Below, in pieces: positions 16,313 to 23,926 of a DNA stretch of 64,000 bases. The stretch is from positions 62,001-126,000 of the forward strand of contig NZ_JADPIB010000001.1 in NCBI RefSeq assembly GCF_015767265.1. Direction: 5' to 3'. Numbering within the stretch: the stretch's first letter is position 1; each line of letters begins with the position of its first letter. The notes below the pieces were generated by a model that made no database searches, had not been told where the DNA came from, and saw nothing but the letters and a program-made list of their open reading frames with translations. A program made the translations under genes and the position numbers. Origin of the DNA: Aureivirga marina (GTDB lineage Bacteria; Bacteroidota; Bacteroidia; Flavobacteriales; Flavobacteriaceae).

Positions 16313-16855
16313 ATGAACAGTATAGGAGAAAGAATGGATTTTCTAATTAAAACTTTAGGAATATCAAAAACTAAATTTGCTATAAGTATAGGAGTTGGAA
16401 GTCAATATGTTTCAAGGTTGACAAGTGATAGCATTAATATTGGTTTGAAATTAATGTCTCAAATAGAAGAAGCATTTCCTGAAGTAAATTTTAATTGGTT
16501 GTTATTTGGAAAAGGAGAAATGTTTTTAAATGATGAAACTAATATTGTTGAAGAAGAACCTGCAGTTTATGATGTTTCTGAAAAGAAAATACCAGTAGAA
16601 AAAGATTTTAGTATAGAAGTAGAAGAGTTTAAAAGTAAAAATATAGAAGATAAATTATTAGAAATATTCCTGAAAACTAATGATTCATTAAACCAAGGAA
16701 TAAAGGTAAATGATTCAATAGATGTTATGATGGATAATTCTATTATTTATTCTAAAATGAAGAAGAAAAACACAAAACACTCATTAAAAAAAACAAAAAG
16801 TGAAACCCCAAAAAAGGCTTCACCTGAAGAAAAAAAATCATCTGACAATAGTTAA
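16313..16855 (+). CDS. CI-like phage repressor (XRE family), no S24 peptidase domain
   Basis: This is a 180-aa transcriptional repressor. Residues 1-65 are an XRE helix-turn-helix (ERMDFLIKTLGISKTKFAIS, then VGSQYVSRLTSD) followed by the NFNWLLFGKGEMF motif common to flavobacterial phage repressors. The rest is acidic and then very Lys-rich (KKKNTKHSLKKTKSETPKK). It lacks the Ser-Lys LexA/S24 self-cleavage domain, so induction must use another route, such as an antirepressor. It is transcribed away from the early operon. Confidence 0.8.
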   Translation: MNSIGERMDFLIKTLGISKTKFAISIGVGSQYVSRLTSDSINIGLKLMSQIEEAFPEVNFNWLLFGKGEMFLNDETNIVEEEPAVYDVSEKKIPVEKDFSIEVEEFKSKNIEDKLLEIFLKTNDSLNQGIKVNDSIDVMMDNSIIYSKMKKKNTKHSLKKTKSETPKKASPEEKKSSDNS

Positions 16856-16874
16856 ATGAGATTTCTTTTTCTTC

Positions 16875-16967
16875 TTACGCTTTTTCTTTTTTTTTAGCTT
16901 TTTTAAGCTTCTTATAAAGCTTCTCTAATTGGCGAGTTAACTTTGCTAGTTTTTCTCTCTTTTCCAT
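16875..16967 (-). CDS. Possible 30-aa Lys-rich peptide
   Basis: An ATG at 16967 opens a 30-codon frame encoding a very basic amphipathic helix (MEKREKLAKLTRQLEKLYKK followed by Lys repeats and a stop at 16875). It is antisense and convergent to the repressor gene end. No strong ribosome site is visible. It could be a real small phage protein or a chance frame. Confidence 0.3.
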   Translation of the reverse strand: MEKREKLAKLTRQLEKLYKKLKKAKKKEKA

Positions 16968-17034
16968 CTTAAAAAAATTAAGGTTAATAATAATTTAAAA
17001 CGTAAAAAAACTAATCAATTATAAAATTACTCAT

Positions 17035-17160
17035 ATGAAAGATGAAAACGAAAAAGCAAATTTGGAGATAGATAATCCAAATGCAGATTATGATCAATGT
17101 TCAGACTTAGTTTCTGAAATTGATAAAGAAATTAAAAAAGAAAAAACGGATGATGAATAA
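17035..17160 (+). CDS. Small acidic 41-aa protein
   Basis: An ATG at 17035 opens a 41-codon frame rich in Asp/Glu (NLEIDNPNADYDQCSDLVSE) ending in TAA at 17158-17160. Composition and codon use look coding. It lies downstream of the repressor on the same strand, at the prophage edge. The family is unknown. Small acidic phage proteins at this location can be antirepressors or DNA mimics, but there is no direct evidence. Confidence 0.45.
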   Translation: MKDENEKANLEIDNPNADYDQCSDLVSEIDKEIKKEKTDDE

Positions 17161-17190
17161 TCTAATTTTTAGACATTATTACGTAATTAA

Positions 17191-17356
17191 CTGATTATCA
17201 CACTTAGATTTAATTTAAAAAAGAGAAAATAGCAAAATGTTTTACAATTTGAAAACTTCAATTTTAAAAAACATTGATAATCAGTAGTTTAAATGAAAAA
17301 TTCTATTCCTATCGCGATCACATGATAGCCTTACTAGAAATAGTAAGGCTTTTTTG
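17191..17356 (+). ncRNA. Candidate structured RNA or attachment-site region ending in a strong hairpin
   Basis: A perfect 10-bp inverted repeat, CTGATTATCA (17191-17200) with TGATAATCAG (17275-17284), encloses an AT-rich stretch without a gene. It is followed by TTCTATTCCTATCGCGATCA (17301-17320), a locally GC-richer patch. The segment closes with a hairpin with a 10-bp stem, AGCCTTACTA/TAGTAAGGCT, a GAAA tetraloop and six T residues (17327-17356). A small RNA with terminator is possible. The patch before it could be a prophage att core. No complete tRNA can be folded. Confidence 0.35.
17327..17356 (+). terminator. Strong intrinsic terminator with GAAA tetraloop
   Basis: AGCCTTACTA (17327-17336), loop GAAA, TAGTAAGGCT (17341-17350) is a perfect 10-bp stem followed by TTTTTTG. 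It terminates plus-strand transcription leaving the prophage side. Confidence 0.85.
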
Positions 17357-17411
17357 TTTTTATAGGTTTTGTTAAAATTTTGAGGAATTGGTAAAAGTTA
17401 ATTAAACAAAT

Positions 17412-17798
17412 TTATATAATTTTATAAAATAAATTATATCGAAATCCAATATAAGCTATTACAAATGCTGCAATACATTTAACCAAATAAAAAAACCTTT
17501 CTCTTGGAATAGGTTTATAACTTTCCTCATAATAATCTTTAACCTTAGGTTTCCCAATTATTTTTCTTTCAGTCTTAATTTTTCTATCAGTTTTATAGAT
17601 AGACACTTCTTTAAATTTATAAAAATGTGTCTTTTTTTTAAATAAATTTTTAAAACCTATATAAACCCAATAAAAAGGAATAATAAATGGAATTATAAAA
17701 TTAATGATAATCAGAAAAACATCAATTATTATTGGTGTTTGAAAATATTCAATCCTATATCCAGAAGTTAATAAATCAAATCTTTTTTTTTCATCCAT
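17412..17798 (-). CDS. Hypothetical membrane protein
   Basis: This is a 128-aa protein with a hydrophobic hairpin at about residues 21-50 (DVFLIIINFIIPFIIPFYWV), a basic middle loop and a second membrane segment near residues 105-122. No family was recognised. It lies at the junction between prophage and host DNA, so it may be a phage edge gene or a host gene. Confidence 0.45.
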   Translation of the reverse strand: MDEKKRFDLLTSGYRIEYFQTPIIIDVFLIIINFIIPFIIPFYWVYIGFKNLFKKKTHFYKFKEVSIYKTDRKIKTERKIIGKPKVKDYYEESYKPIPRERFFYLVKCIAAFVIAYIGFRYNLFYKII

Positions 17799-17885
17799 AA
17801 TTATGATTTTATTTAAAAATTAAGTTAATAGTGATTTCTTTTATTAAAGATATCAAACTTTTGTCATCTTAATACTCTATAAACA

Positions 17886-18155
17886 TCACTCCCCAAAAAT
17901 TCGATCTTGAACTGCCTTACCCAAAGGTGTAAGAACAAATCTTTTTTCATCAGTTTTTCCATTCCAATTTTTGTCTTCTTGATAACATTTTACATCATCA
18001 ATTAAAAATAAAATAATAGCATTTGTAATTGGTTTTTTAGTAGAAATATGAAATTTTTCTTGTTTAATTTGAACTTTCACTCCTTCTAATAAATCTCCAT
18101 ATTCAGCTAGATTTATAACTTCTTCCACTCTTGTTTCTAAATTCTTTTCTTTCAT
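17886..18155 (-). CDS. Hypothetical small protein
   Basis: This is an 89-aa soluble protein, mixed alpha/beta. The C-terminal part (EKRFVLTPLGKAVQDRIFGE) looks like the wing and last helix of a winged-helix domain, but the N-terminal half does not show the rest of the fold. It is divergent from the AraC gene at 18269 with 113 bases between. Confidence 0.4.
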   Translation of the reverse strand: MKEKNLETRVEEVINLAEYGDLLEGVKVQIKQEKFHISTKKPITNAIILFLIDDVKCYQEDKNWNGKTDEKRFVLTPLGKAVQDRIFGE

Positions 18156-18268
18156 AAGTTGATTTTTGTTTTCCTATATTAAATTAGGAAAATATGTAGA
18201 AATTTGAACTGCATATTTTTTAAAAATATCAATACCAAAAATTTCCTCTTATCTTTACAAAAAACAAC

Positions 18269-19123
18269 ATGTCAAAAATTCCAATTCGAAATATTTCTCA
18301 GAATAAGAAATTGATTTCTTTTGAAAATCATTTTCGAATTCGTCGATTGGAAAACATTCAAATTGGAAAAGATATTTTCGAAAAATACCATCGTCACAAT
18401 TTTTATTATTTTCTATTTATTGAGAAAGGAAAAGGAGAGCATTCTATTGATTTTGAAACGATTTCTGTGGAAAATTACAGCGTTTTTATTGTGCATCCAC
18501 AACAAGTACATCAATTGGATTTAAAAAGCAACAGAAGAGGTTTTTTAATCCAGTTTACAGATTTACTTTTCTTTAAAAACAACGAAGAAATCCATGTTAT
18601 TTTTCAAAACTTACAACATGAAAATTATTTCCAATTAGAAACAACAACTTTTTTAAATATTAAGTCGCATTTGGAAGAAATTTTAAAGGAAATTACCACT
18701 AAAAATGAAAAGTATTTGGAAGCTATTTATTTTCATCTTTATTTAATTTTTATCACTTTAACTCGAAATTCCAACAATGATTTTTTAAAAGAATCTTCGC
18801 AACAAAAACTACAATTTGAGCAGCTTTTTCAATTGATTAAAACAAATTTTAAACAAGAAAAAAACATTTCTTTTTATAAAGAAAAATTACATCTTACCTC
18901 CTATCAATTAAATAAATTATCAAAAAAATTCACAGATAAAACTTGCTCAGAATTGATTGTTTCTGAAAATATTTTAGAAGCAAAAAGACAATTAATCATC
19001 ACTTCAAAACAAATAAAAAACATTGCTTTTCACCTTGGTTTTGAAGACGTTTCCTATTTTATTCGATTCTTTAAAAAATATACCGATTTTTCTCCACAAT
19101 CATTTCGTAAAAAGTTTCAATAA
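18269..19123 (+). CDS. AraC family transcriptional regulator with cupin sensor domain
   Basis: This is a 284-aa regulator. The N-terminal cupin (about 30-130) has the metal or ligand HRH motif (41-43) and the HPQQVHQ strand (76-82). The C-terminal pair of helix-turn-helix motifs (about 190-284) ends with the characteristic FEDVSYFIRFFKKYTDFSPQ signature and PQSFRKKF. It is 80 bases upstream of a methyltransferase gene on the same strand, which it may regulate. It is clearly paralogous to the regulator at 58522-59370. The inducer is unknown. Confidence 0.85.
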   Translation: MSKIPIRNISQNKKLISFENHFRIRRLENIQIGKDIFEKYHRHNFYYFLFIEKGKGEHSIDFETISVENYSVFIVHPQQVHQLDLKSNRRGFLIQFTDLLFFKNNEEIHVIFQNLQHENYFQLETTTFLNIKSHLEEILKEITTKNEKYLEAIYFHLYLIFITLTRNSNNDFLKESSQQKLQFEQLFQLIKTNFKQEKNISFYKEKLHLTSYQLNKLSKKFTDKTCSELIVSENILEAKRQLIITSKQIKNIAFHLGFEDVSYFIRFFKKYTDFSPQSFRKKFQ

Positions 19124-19172
19124 ATCCATCTTAATTTCATTTTTGTCCTACTTTATTCAGACTTTCTGTATT

Positions 19173-19180
19173 TAATTTTG
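19173..19180 (+). promoter_or_regulatory. Bacteroidota -7 element for the methyltransferase gene
   Basis: TAATTTTG matches TAnnTTTG exactly, 24 bases before the ATG at 19204. No well-spaced -33 TTG is visible, so this is a partial promoter call. Confidence 0.4.
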
Positions 19181-19203
19181 CAAGGAATTAAAAAGCTATT
19201 ATC

Positions 19204-19839
19204 ATGGAAAAAAATTGGAATCAAGAATATAAATCAAAATGGAACGAAAGATACCAATCGGAAAAATTTGCTTATGGAAAAGAACCTAATCAATTTTTTA
19301 AGCATTGGATTTTAAAACTAAATCCTGGAAAAATTTTACTTCCTGCCGATGGTGAAGGAAGAAATGGTGTTTTTGCTGCAAAAAATAATTGGGATGTAAC
19401 TGCTTTTGATATCAGTGAAAAAGGAAAAGAAAAAGCCTTAAAACTTGCACAGGAATTTAATGTGAAAATTGATTATTTAGTTGGAGAAATTGACTCTTTG
19501 CATTTAAAACAAAATTCGTTTGATGCAATTGCATTAATTTATGCACATGTTGCTTCTGATAAAAAATCGGATTTTCATCAGTCATTAAATTCTTTATTAA
19601 AACCTGATGGAATTGTGATTTTTGAAGCATTTAGTAAAAATCATATTTATTTCAATGCTAAAAATCCAAAAGTTGGAGGACCAAAAGATTTAGATTTATT
19701 GTTTTCAAAAGAGGAAATTAAACAGGATTTTAAAAATTATGACATCTTATTTTTGGAAGAGAAAGAAATCGAACTTTCAGAAGGTGAATTCCATAATGGA
19801 AAAGGATTTGTTATTCGTTTTGTTGGGAAAAAAAGATAA
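19204..19839 (+). CDS. Class I SAM-dependent methyltransferase (TehB-like)
   Basis: This is a 211-aa cytoplasmic enzyme. SAM-binding motif I is LLPADGEGRNGVFAA (about 45-59), motif II ends in the acidic AFDIS (67-71), and the post-I region has DAIALIYAHV. The N-terminal NERYQSEKFAYGKEPNQFF is characteristic of the TehB/tellurite-resistance-type branch. The substrate cannot be read from sequence. Candidates are small thiols or metalloid compounds. It is preceded by an AraC regulator on the same strand and followed by a bidirectional terminator. Confidence 0.75.
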   Translation: MEKNWNQEYKSKWNERYQSEKFAYGKEPNQFFKHWILKLNPGKILLPADGEGRNGVFAAKNNWDVTAFDISEKGKEKALKLAQEFNVKIDYLVGEIDSLHLKQNSFDAIALIYAHVASDKKSDFHQSLNSLLKPDGIVIFEAFSKNHIYFNAKNPKVGGPKDLDLLFSKEEIKQDFKNYDILFLEEKEIELSEGEFHNGKGFVIRFVGKKR

Positions 19840-19840
19840 A

Positions 19841-19865
19841 AAATGGCACTTTTTCGGTGCCATTT
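19841..19865. terminator. Bidirectional terminator between convergent genes
   Basis: AAATGGCAC (19841-19849) with GTGCCATTT (19857-19865), 9 bp and a 7-base loop, lies between the stops at 19839 (+) and 19873 (-). Confidence 0.8.
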
Positions 19866-19872
19866 CTTCAAT

Positions 19873-20421
19873 TTAATTTTGTATTAAGGATTCTAGGCTT
19901 TGGTTGTAAGCTCTAATATTTGAATTCATTTTATCAATTTCAAATTGCAATGGATTTAAAACTTTTTCTGAAAAAACAGTTTTTTCTTGCTCTAATTGAT
20001 TTTTGGTTTCTGTAAAATTTCGATATTCCCATTTAATAAAAGTCTTCAAATCAATTTCCAATTGATACGAATCTTCTTTCGTCTTGAAATCTACTTTATT
20101 TGGAAAACTAAACGATAAAACTTCGTCATAAAAAGAAACATCTTTCGAATAAACTGGAAAGGAAAATTTGTATTTCACACAATCATGTTCATCTTCATAA
20201 AAAACTTCATAACTCAATGGAAATTCCGATTTGGTCCGTGTAAATCTCTCTTCTTTCACTTCAAAATTTTCATTAATATCCACTTCCATTTCTTCTAAAG
20301 ATTCCTGTAAAAGCAATTCTTGCAACATTTTCTCAGCATGTTCATTTCCTTCTGATTTGATTTTCTCTATTTTCTCTGCAACTTCTTGATGTCTTTTAAT
20401 AAAAGGATTTGTTTTAGTCAT
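19873..20421 (-). CDS. Hypothetical protein
   Basis: This is a 182-aa soluble protein. It has an N-terminal charged helix (about 1-45), a beta-rich middle (about 50-125, with FPLSYEVFYEDEHDCVKYKF) and a C-terminal coiled-coil-like helix. No family was recognised. It appears to be a single-gene unit with a 283-bp empty upstream region. Confidence 0.5.
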   Translation of the reverse strand: MTKTNPFIKRHQEVAEKIEKIKSEGNEHAEKMLQELLLQESLEEMEVDINENFEVKEERFTRTKSEFPLSYEVFYEDEHDCVKYKFSFPVYSKDVSFYDEVLSFSFPNKVDFKTKEDSYQLEIDLKTFIKWEYRNFTETKNQLEQEKTVFSEKVLNPLQFEIDKMNSNIRAYNQSLESLIQN

Positions 20422-20671
20422 TTTAAACTTAATTTTAGTAATTCCACAAACGTAATCTCCTCATTAAGTTACAGTTAAAATAAATATATTGCAAATCCAC
20501 ATTTTTTTTAAACAATTGTTTTTTAGCTGATTAAGTTTTGGTTTATTTAAAATTTGAGAATGTAAATGAATATAATTTTTTGTTTAGTTTTAAATTTTTT
20601 ATTTCAAATAATAGAAATAAAAAGACAAAATTTCATCTTCTTCTACGCAAAAAGATTTCATACTTATCATT

Positions 20672-20679
20672 TAATTTTG
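20672..20679 (+). promoter_or_regulatory. Bacteroidota -7 element for the 185-aa gene
   Basis: TAATTTTG matches TAnnTTTG, 25 bases before the ATG at 20705. A -33 TTG is not evident. Confidence 0.4.
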
Positions 20680-20704
20680 CCTAAATATTTAAATTTTAGT
20701 AATA

Positions 20705-21262
20705 ATGGCAAAATTATTTAAAGAGACAGAAGATTGGCAGTTTAATGCACGTATTCCTAATCTAGCTAATAGAAGAATTAATTATGTTGAGGGTTATGTC
20801 ATAGCAATTGAAGCTATTGAAAAACAAATTAAAGAAAATAGAACAGAAATTGATTTTCTTATTTATCCTTATTTGTTTCTTCATAGACATTTATTAGAAT
20901 TGTCAATGAAAGAAATTATAATGCTTGGAAATAAAATACTAAATAAACAAGAAGATAAATATAAAGGAGGTCATGATTTAGCTACTTTATGGAATGAAAG
21001 TCAAAAAATATTAAAAGAAGTTTGGCAAGATCAATATGAAAAGCCAGCTGAAAAAACATATAATAAATTGAAAGAGTTTCATAACTTAGATTTGAAATCT
21101 GACGGTTTTAGATACCCTATTGATATAGATGGAAATATAAATTTAGAACAAATTTCTAGTAGAATAAATCTCAATAATTTTAAAGAAGAGTTTGAAGATT
21201 TATTTTATTGTACGACGGGTTTGATTGATGGTTTATATGTCGTATTAGATAATAATTTTTAG
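20705..21262 (+). CDS. Hypothetical all-helical protein, HEPN-like character
   Basis: This is a 185-aa soluble protein with three conserved-looking blocks: LHRHLLELSMKEI (59-71), GHDLATLW (about 89-96) and SDGFRYPIDIDG (about 136-147). The R-H-x-x-E-L-x-x-K block on a long helix resembles helical HEPN-type bundles that occur in toxin or defence proteins, but it does not match the RX4-6H nuclease motif exactly. It is an isolated gene 160 bp upstream of htpG. The function is uncertain. Confidence 0.45.
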   Translation: MAKLFKETEDWQFNARIPNLANRRINYVEGYVIAIEAIEKQIKENRTEIDFLIYPYLFLHRHLLELSMKEIIMLGNKILNKQEDKYKGGHDLATLWNESQKILKEVWQDQYEKPAEKTYNKLKEFHNLDLKSDGFRYPIDIDGNINLEQISSRINLNNFKEEFEDLFYCTTGLIDGLYVVLDNNF

Positions 21263-21423
21263 TTCATTTTGTCATAACAAAACCTAATATTTCCGACACA
21301 ATGTCATAAAAAACATTTTGGTATTTTCTTTGACTAAAAGCAAAATGTGTTTCAAAAGAAAACACAGAAATCTCGAAGGAGATATAATTATTTGAATTAA
21401 AAAATTAAAAGAAAATATAAATT

Positions 21424-23322
21424 ATGGCTACTGGAAATATTAATGTTACTGCGGAAAATATTTTCCCTATTATTAAAAAGTTCTTATACTCTGATCACGA
21501 AATCTTTTTACGTGAGTTAATTTCAAATGCAACAGATGCAACATTGAAATTAAAACACTTATCTAAACTTGGAGAAGTTACAGGAGAAATCGGAGAGCCT
21601 ATATTAGAAGTAAAAGTTGACAAAGACGCAAAAGAGATCCGTATCATTGACCAAGGAATTGGAATGACAGGAGAAGAAGTTGAAAAATATATCAATCAAG
21701 TTGCTTTTTCTGGAGCGGAAGAATTTGTAGAAAAATATAAAGACAAAGTAGAAGATTCTGGAATTATTGGTCATTTTGGACTTGGTTTCTATTCTGCTTT
21801 TATGGTTGCGGATAAAGTGGAGATTTTCACAAAATCTTTCCAAGAAGGTTCAAAAGCTGTTCGTTGGGAATGTGATGGAAGTCCACAATATACTTTAGAA
21901 GAAACGGATAAAGAAGATAGAGGAACGGAAATCGTTTTACACATTGCGGAAGATTCGGAAGAGTTTTTAGATAAAGCTAAAATCGAAGGACTTTTATCTA
22001 AATATAATAAGTTTATGCCGATTCCAATTAAGTTTGGAACTCGTGAAGAAACTATCAAATCTGACGAACCTGTTGCGGAAGGTGAAGAGCCAAAAGAAGA
22101 AAAAATTGTTGTTGATAATTTTATCAATAATCCAAATCCAGCTTGGACAAAAAAGCCTAGCGAATTAGAAGATCAAGATTATAAAAACTTCTATCGTGAA
22201 CTTTATCCAATGCAATTTGAGGAACCTTTATTCCACATTCACTTAAACGTGGATTATCCATTTAACTTAACAGGAATTCTTTATTTCCCTAAGTTAACAA
22301 AGAACATGGATCCTCAAAAAGATAAAATCCAATTATACCAAAACCAAGTTTTCGTAACGGATAATGTAGAAGGAATTGTTCCTGATTTCTTACAAATGTT
22401 ACGTGGTGTAATTGATTCTCCAGATATTCCATTAAATGTTTCTCGTTCGTATTTACAAGCTGACGGAGCTGTAAAGAAAATTTCTAGTTATATCACTCGT
22501 AAAGTTGCAGATAAATTAAATAGTTTATTCAAAAACGATAGAAAATCTTTCGAAGAAAAGTGGGATGATATCAAAGTAATTATCGAATATGGAATGTTAT
22601 CTGAAGAGAAATTTTTCGAGAAAGCACAAAAATTCGCTTTATATCCAACTGTAAATGGTGAATATTTCATTTTTGATGAATTAATTGAAAAGATTAAAGA
22701 AAACCAAACAGATAAAGACGGAAAAACAGTTGTTCTTTATGCTTCTGATAAAAAAGCACAACACAGTTTTATCGAAGCTGCAAAAGAGAAAAATTACGAA
22801 GTTCTTTTATTAGATTCTCCAATTGTTTCGCACTTGATTCAAAAATTAGAATCGACAAAAGAAAATGTAACTTTCGTTCGTGTTGATGGAGATCATATTG
22901 ATAATTTGATCAAAAAAGATGAAAATGTTGTAAGTAAACTATCTGAAGAAGAACAAGAAACTTTAAAACCAATTATTGAAGCAAATGTTCCTAAAGAAAA
23001 TTATACAGTTCAATTAGAAGCGATGGATTCAAATGCAAATCCATTTATCATTACAATTCCAGAATTTATGCGTCGTATGAAAGAAATGAGCGCAACTGGA
23101 GGAGGTGGAATGTTTGGAATGGGGAACATGCCAGAAATGTATAATTTAGTTGTAAATACAAACAATGACATGGTTGCATCTATTCTAAATGAAAAAGATG
23201 AAGCTGTACAAAAAGAATTAATTAAACAAGGATTTGATTTAGCAAAACTTTCTCAAAACCTTTTACATGGTGAAGAATTGACGAATTTCATCAAAAGAAG
23301 CTTTGAAATGATTAAGAAGTAA
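21424..23322 (+). CDS. htpG: Molecular chaperone HtpG (bacterial Hsp90)
   Basis: This is a 632-aa ATP-dependent chaperone of the cytosol. The GHKL ATPase domain shows the Glu/Asn box LRELISNATDA (about 28-38), the DQGIGM motif (about 76-81), and the lid and GHFGLGFYSAF (about 119-129). The middle domain carries the catalytic Arg loop (about SRSYLQADGAVKK) and the C-terminal dimerisation domain has an insert with MGNMPEMYNL. Length and order match the bacterial family. The 161-bp upstream region should hold the stress promoter, although no clear consensus was seen. Confidence 0.97.
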   Translation: MATGNINVTAENIFPIIKKFLYSDHEIFLRELISNATDATLKLKHLSKLGEVTGEIGEPILEVKVDKDAKEIRIIDQGIGMTGEEVEKYINQVAFSGAEEFVEKYKDKVEDSGIIGHFGLGFYSAFMVADKVEIFTKSFQEGSKAVRWECDGSPQYTLEETDKEDRGTEIVLHIAEDSEEFLDKAKIEGLLSKYNKFMPIPIKFGTREETIKSDEPVAEGEEPKEEKIVVDNFINNPNPAWTKKPSELEDQDYKNFYRELYPMQFEEPLFHIHLNVDYPFNLTGILYFPKLTKNMDPQKDKIQLYQNQVFVTDNVEGIVPDFLQMLRGVIDSPDIPLNVSRSYLQADGAVKKISSYITRKVADKLNSLFKNDRKSFEEKWDDIKVIIEYGMLSEEKFFEKAQKFALYPTVNGEYFIFDELIEKIKENQTDKDGKTVVLYASDKKAQHSFIEAAKEKNYEVLLLDSPIVSHLIQKLESTKENVTFVRVDGDHIDNLIKKDENVVSKLSEEEQETLKPIIEANVPKENYTVQLEAMDSNANPFIITIPEFMRRMKEMSATGGGGMFGMGNMPEMYNLVVNTNNDMVASILNEKDEAVQKELIKQGFDLAKLSQNLLHGEELTNFIKRSFEMIKK

Positions 23323-23360
23323 GCTTCTGACAATATATATTTGAATTAAAAACTAAAAAA

Positions 23361-23392
23361 CGAGCTATCCATAAAAAGATAGCTCGTTTTTC
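23361..23392. terminator. Bidirectional terminator after htpG
   Basis: CGAGCTATC (23361-23369) and GATAGCTCG (23378-23386) form a 9-bp stem with flanking A and T runs, between convergent stops. Confidence 0.85.
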
Positions 23393-23407
23393 TTTCTGTA
23401 AACATTA

Positions 23408-23656
23408 CTACTCTACCAAGAGTTTTTCCTTTTTCAGCTTTTTAGCATATTTCTGTAAAACTTCTTCAAGTTCTGCTCCAACCCTGACCAAATAAGTCGT
23501 TCCATTCAAGCAAACTTCTAAAGCTTCTACAATGTCATTTTTTAAATTTTTAAATACAATTAAATCTTTATTTCGATATCCATCTGGATATTTTTCCAGT
23601 AATAATTGTAAAATTTCTGGTTTTACCCTCTTGTAATTAATGATTCTTTTTTTCAT
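23408..23656 (-). CDS. Conserved small hypothetical protein
   Basis: This is an 82-aa basic protein. Helix 1 contains KPEILQLLLEKYPDG, then comes a beta hairpin (DIVEALEVCLNGTTYLVRV) and a Lys-rich C-terminal helix. Its compact alpha/beta pattern, clean codon use and dedicated terminator indicate a real gene. I cannot assign a function. Confidence 0.5.
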   Translation of the reverse strand: MKKRIINYKRVKPEILQLLLEKYPDGYRNKDLIVFKNLKNDIVEALEVCLNGTTYLVRVGAELEEVLQKYAKKLKKEKLLVE

Positions 23657-23815
23657 AATTAAATACTCAATTCTATTTATTTTTAATTAACCTTTTTGAT
23701 GATGTAATTTTAGAGAAAAACAGATAGACTCATTTGTAAAAAAATGATAAGAAATTTTCAAAAATTCGTTAAATATTAGCTAGTTATCAAAAAGATTTTA
23801 GATTGTTTTAAAAAA

Positions 23816-23850
23816 AAATCACGAAAAAATTTAAAATCTTTCCGTGATTT
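23816..23850 (-). terminator. Terminator of the DUF4132 gene
   Basis: AAATCACG (23816-23823) with CGTGATTT (23843-23850), plus an inner GAAA/TTTC extension, is followed by nine T residues on the minus strand. It lies 77 bases beyond the stop at 23927. Confidence 0.7.
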
Positions 23851-23926
23851 AATACTTTGAAGTGGTCTGAAAATATAGTATTTAATTTTAAATAATTTTC
23901 ACACAACTTCTATTTATAAAAAGATA

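Noticed and set aside
17301-17356. A tRNA gene or tRNA 3' end
   Set aside because: The sequence TTCTATTCCTATCGCGATCA cannot be folded with a matching acceptor or T stem and the T-loop consensus is not met. Kept only as a possible att core.
21495-22670. Minus-strand reading frames across htpG
   Set aside because: They are antisense to a highly conserved chaperone gene and encode low-complexity Ser/Phe-rich sequence without start context.
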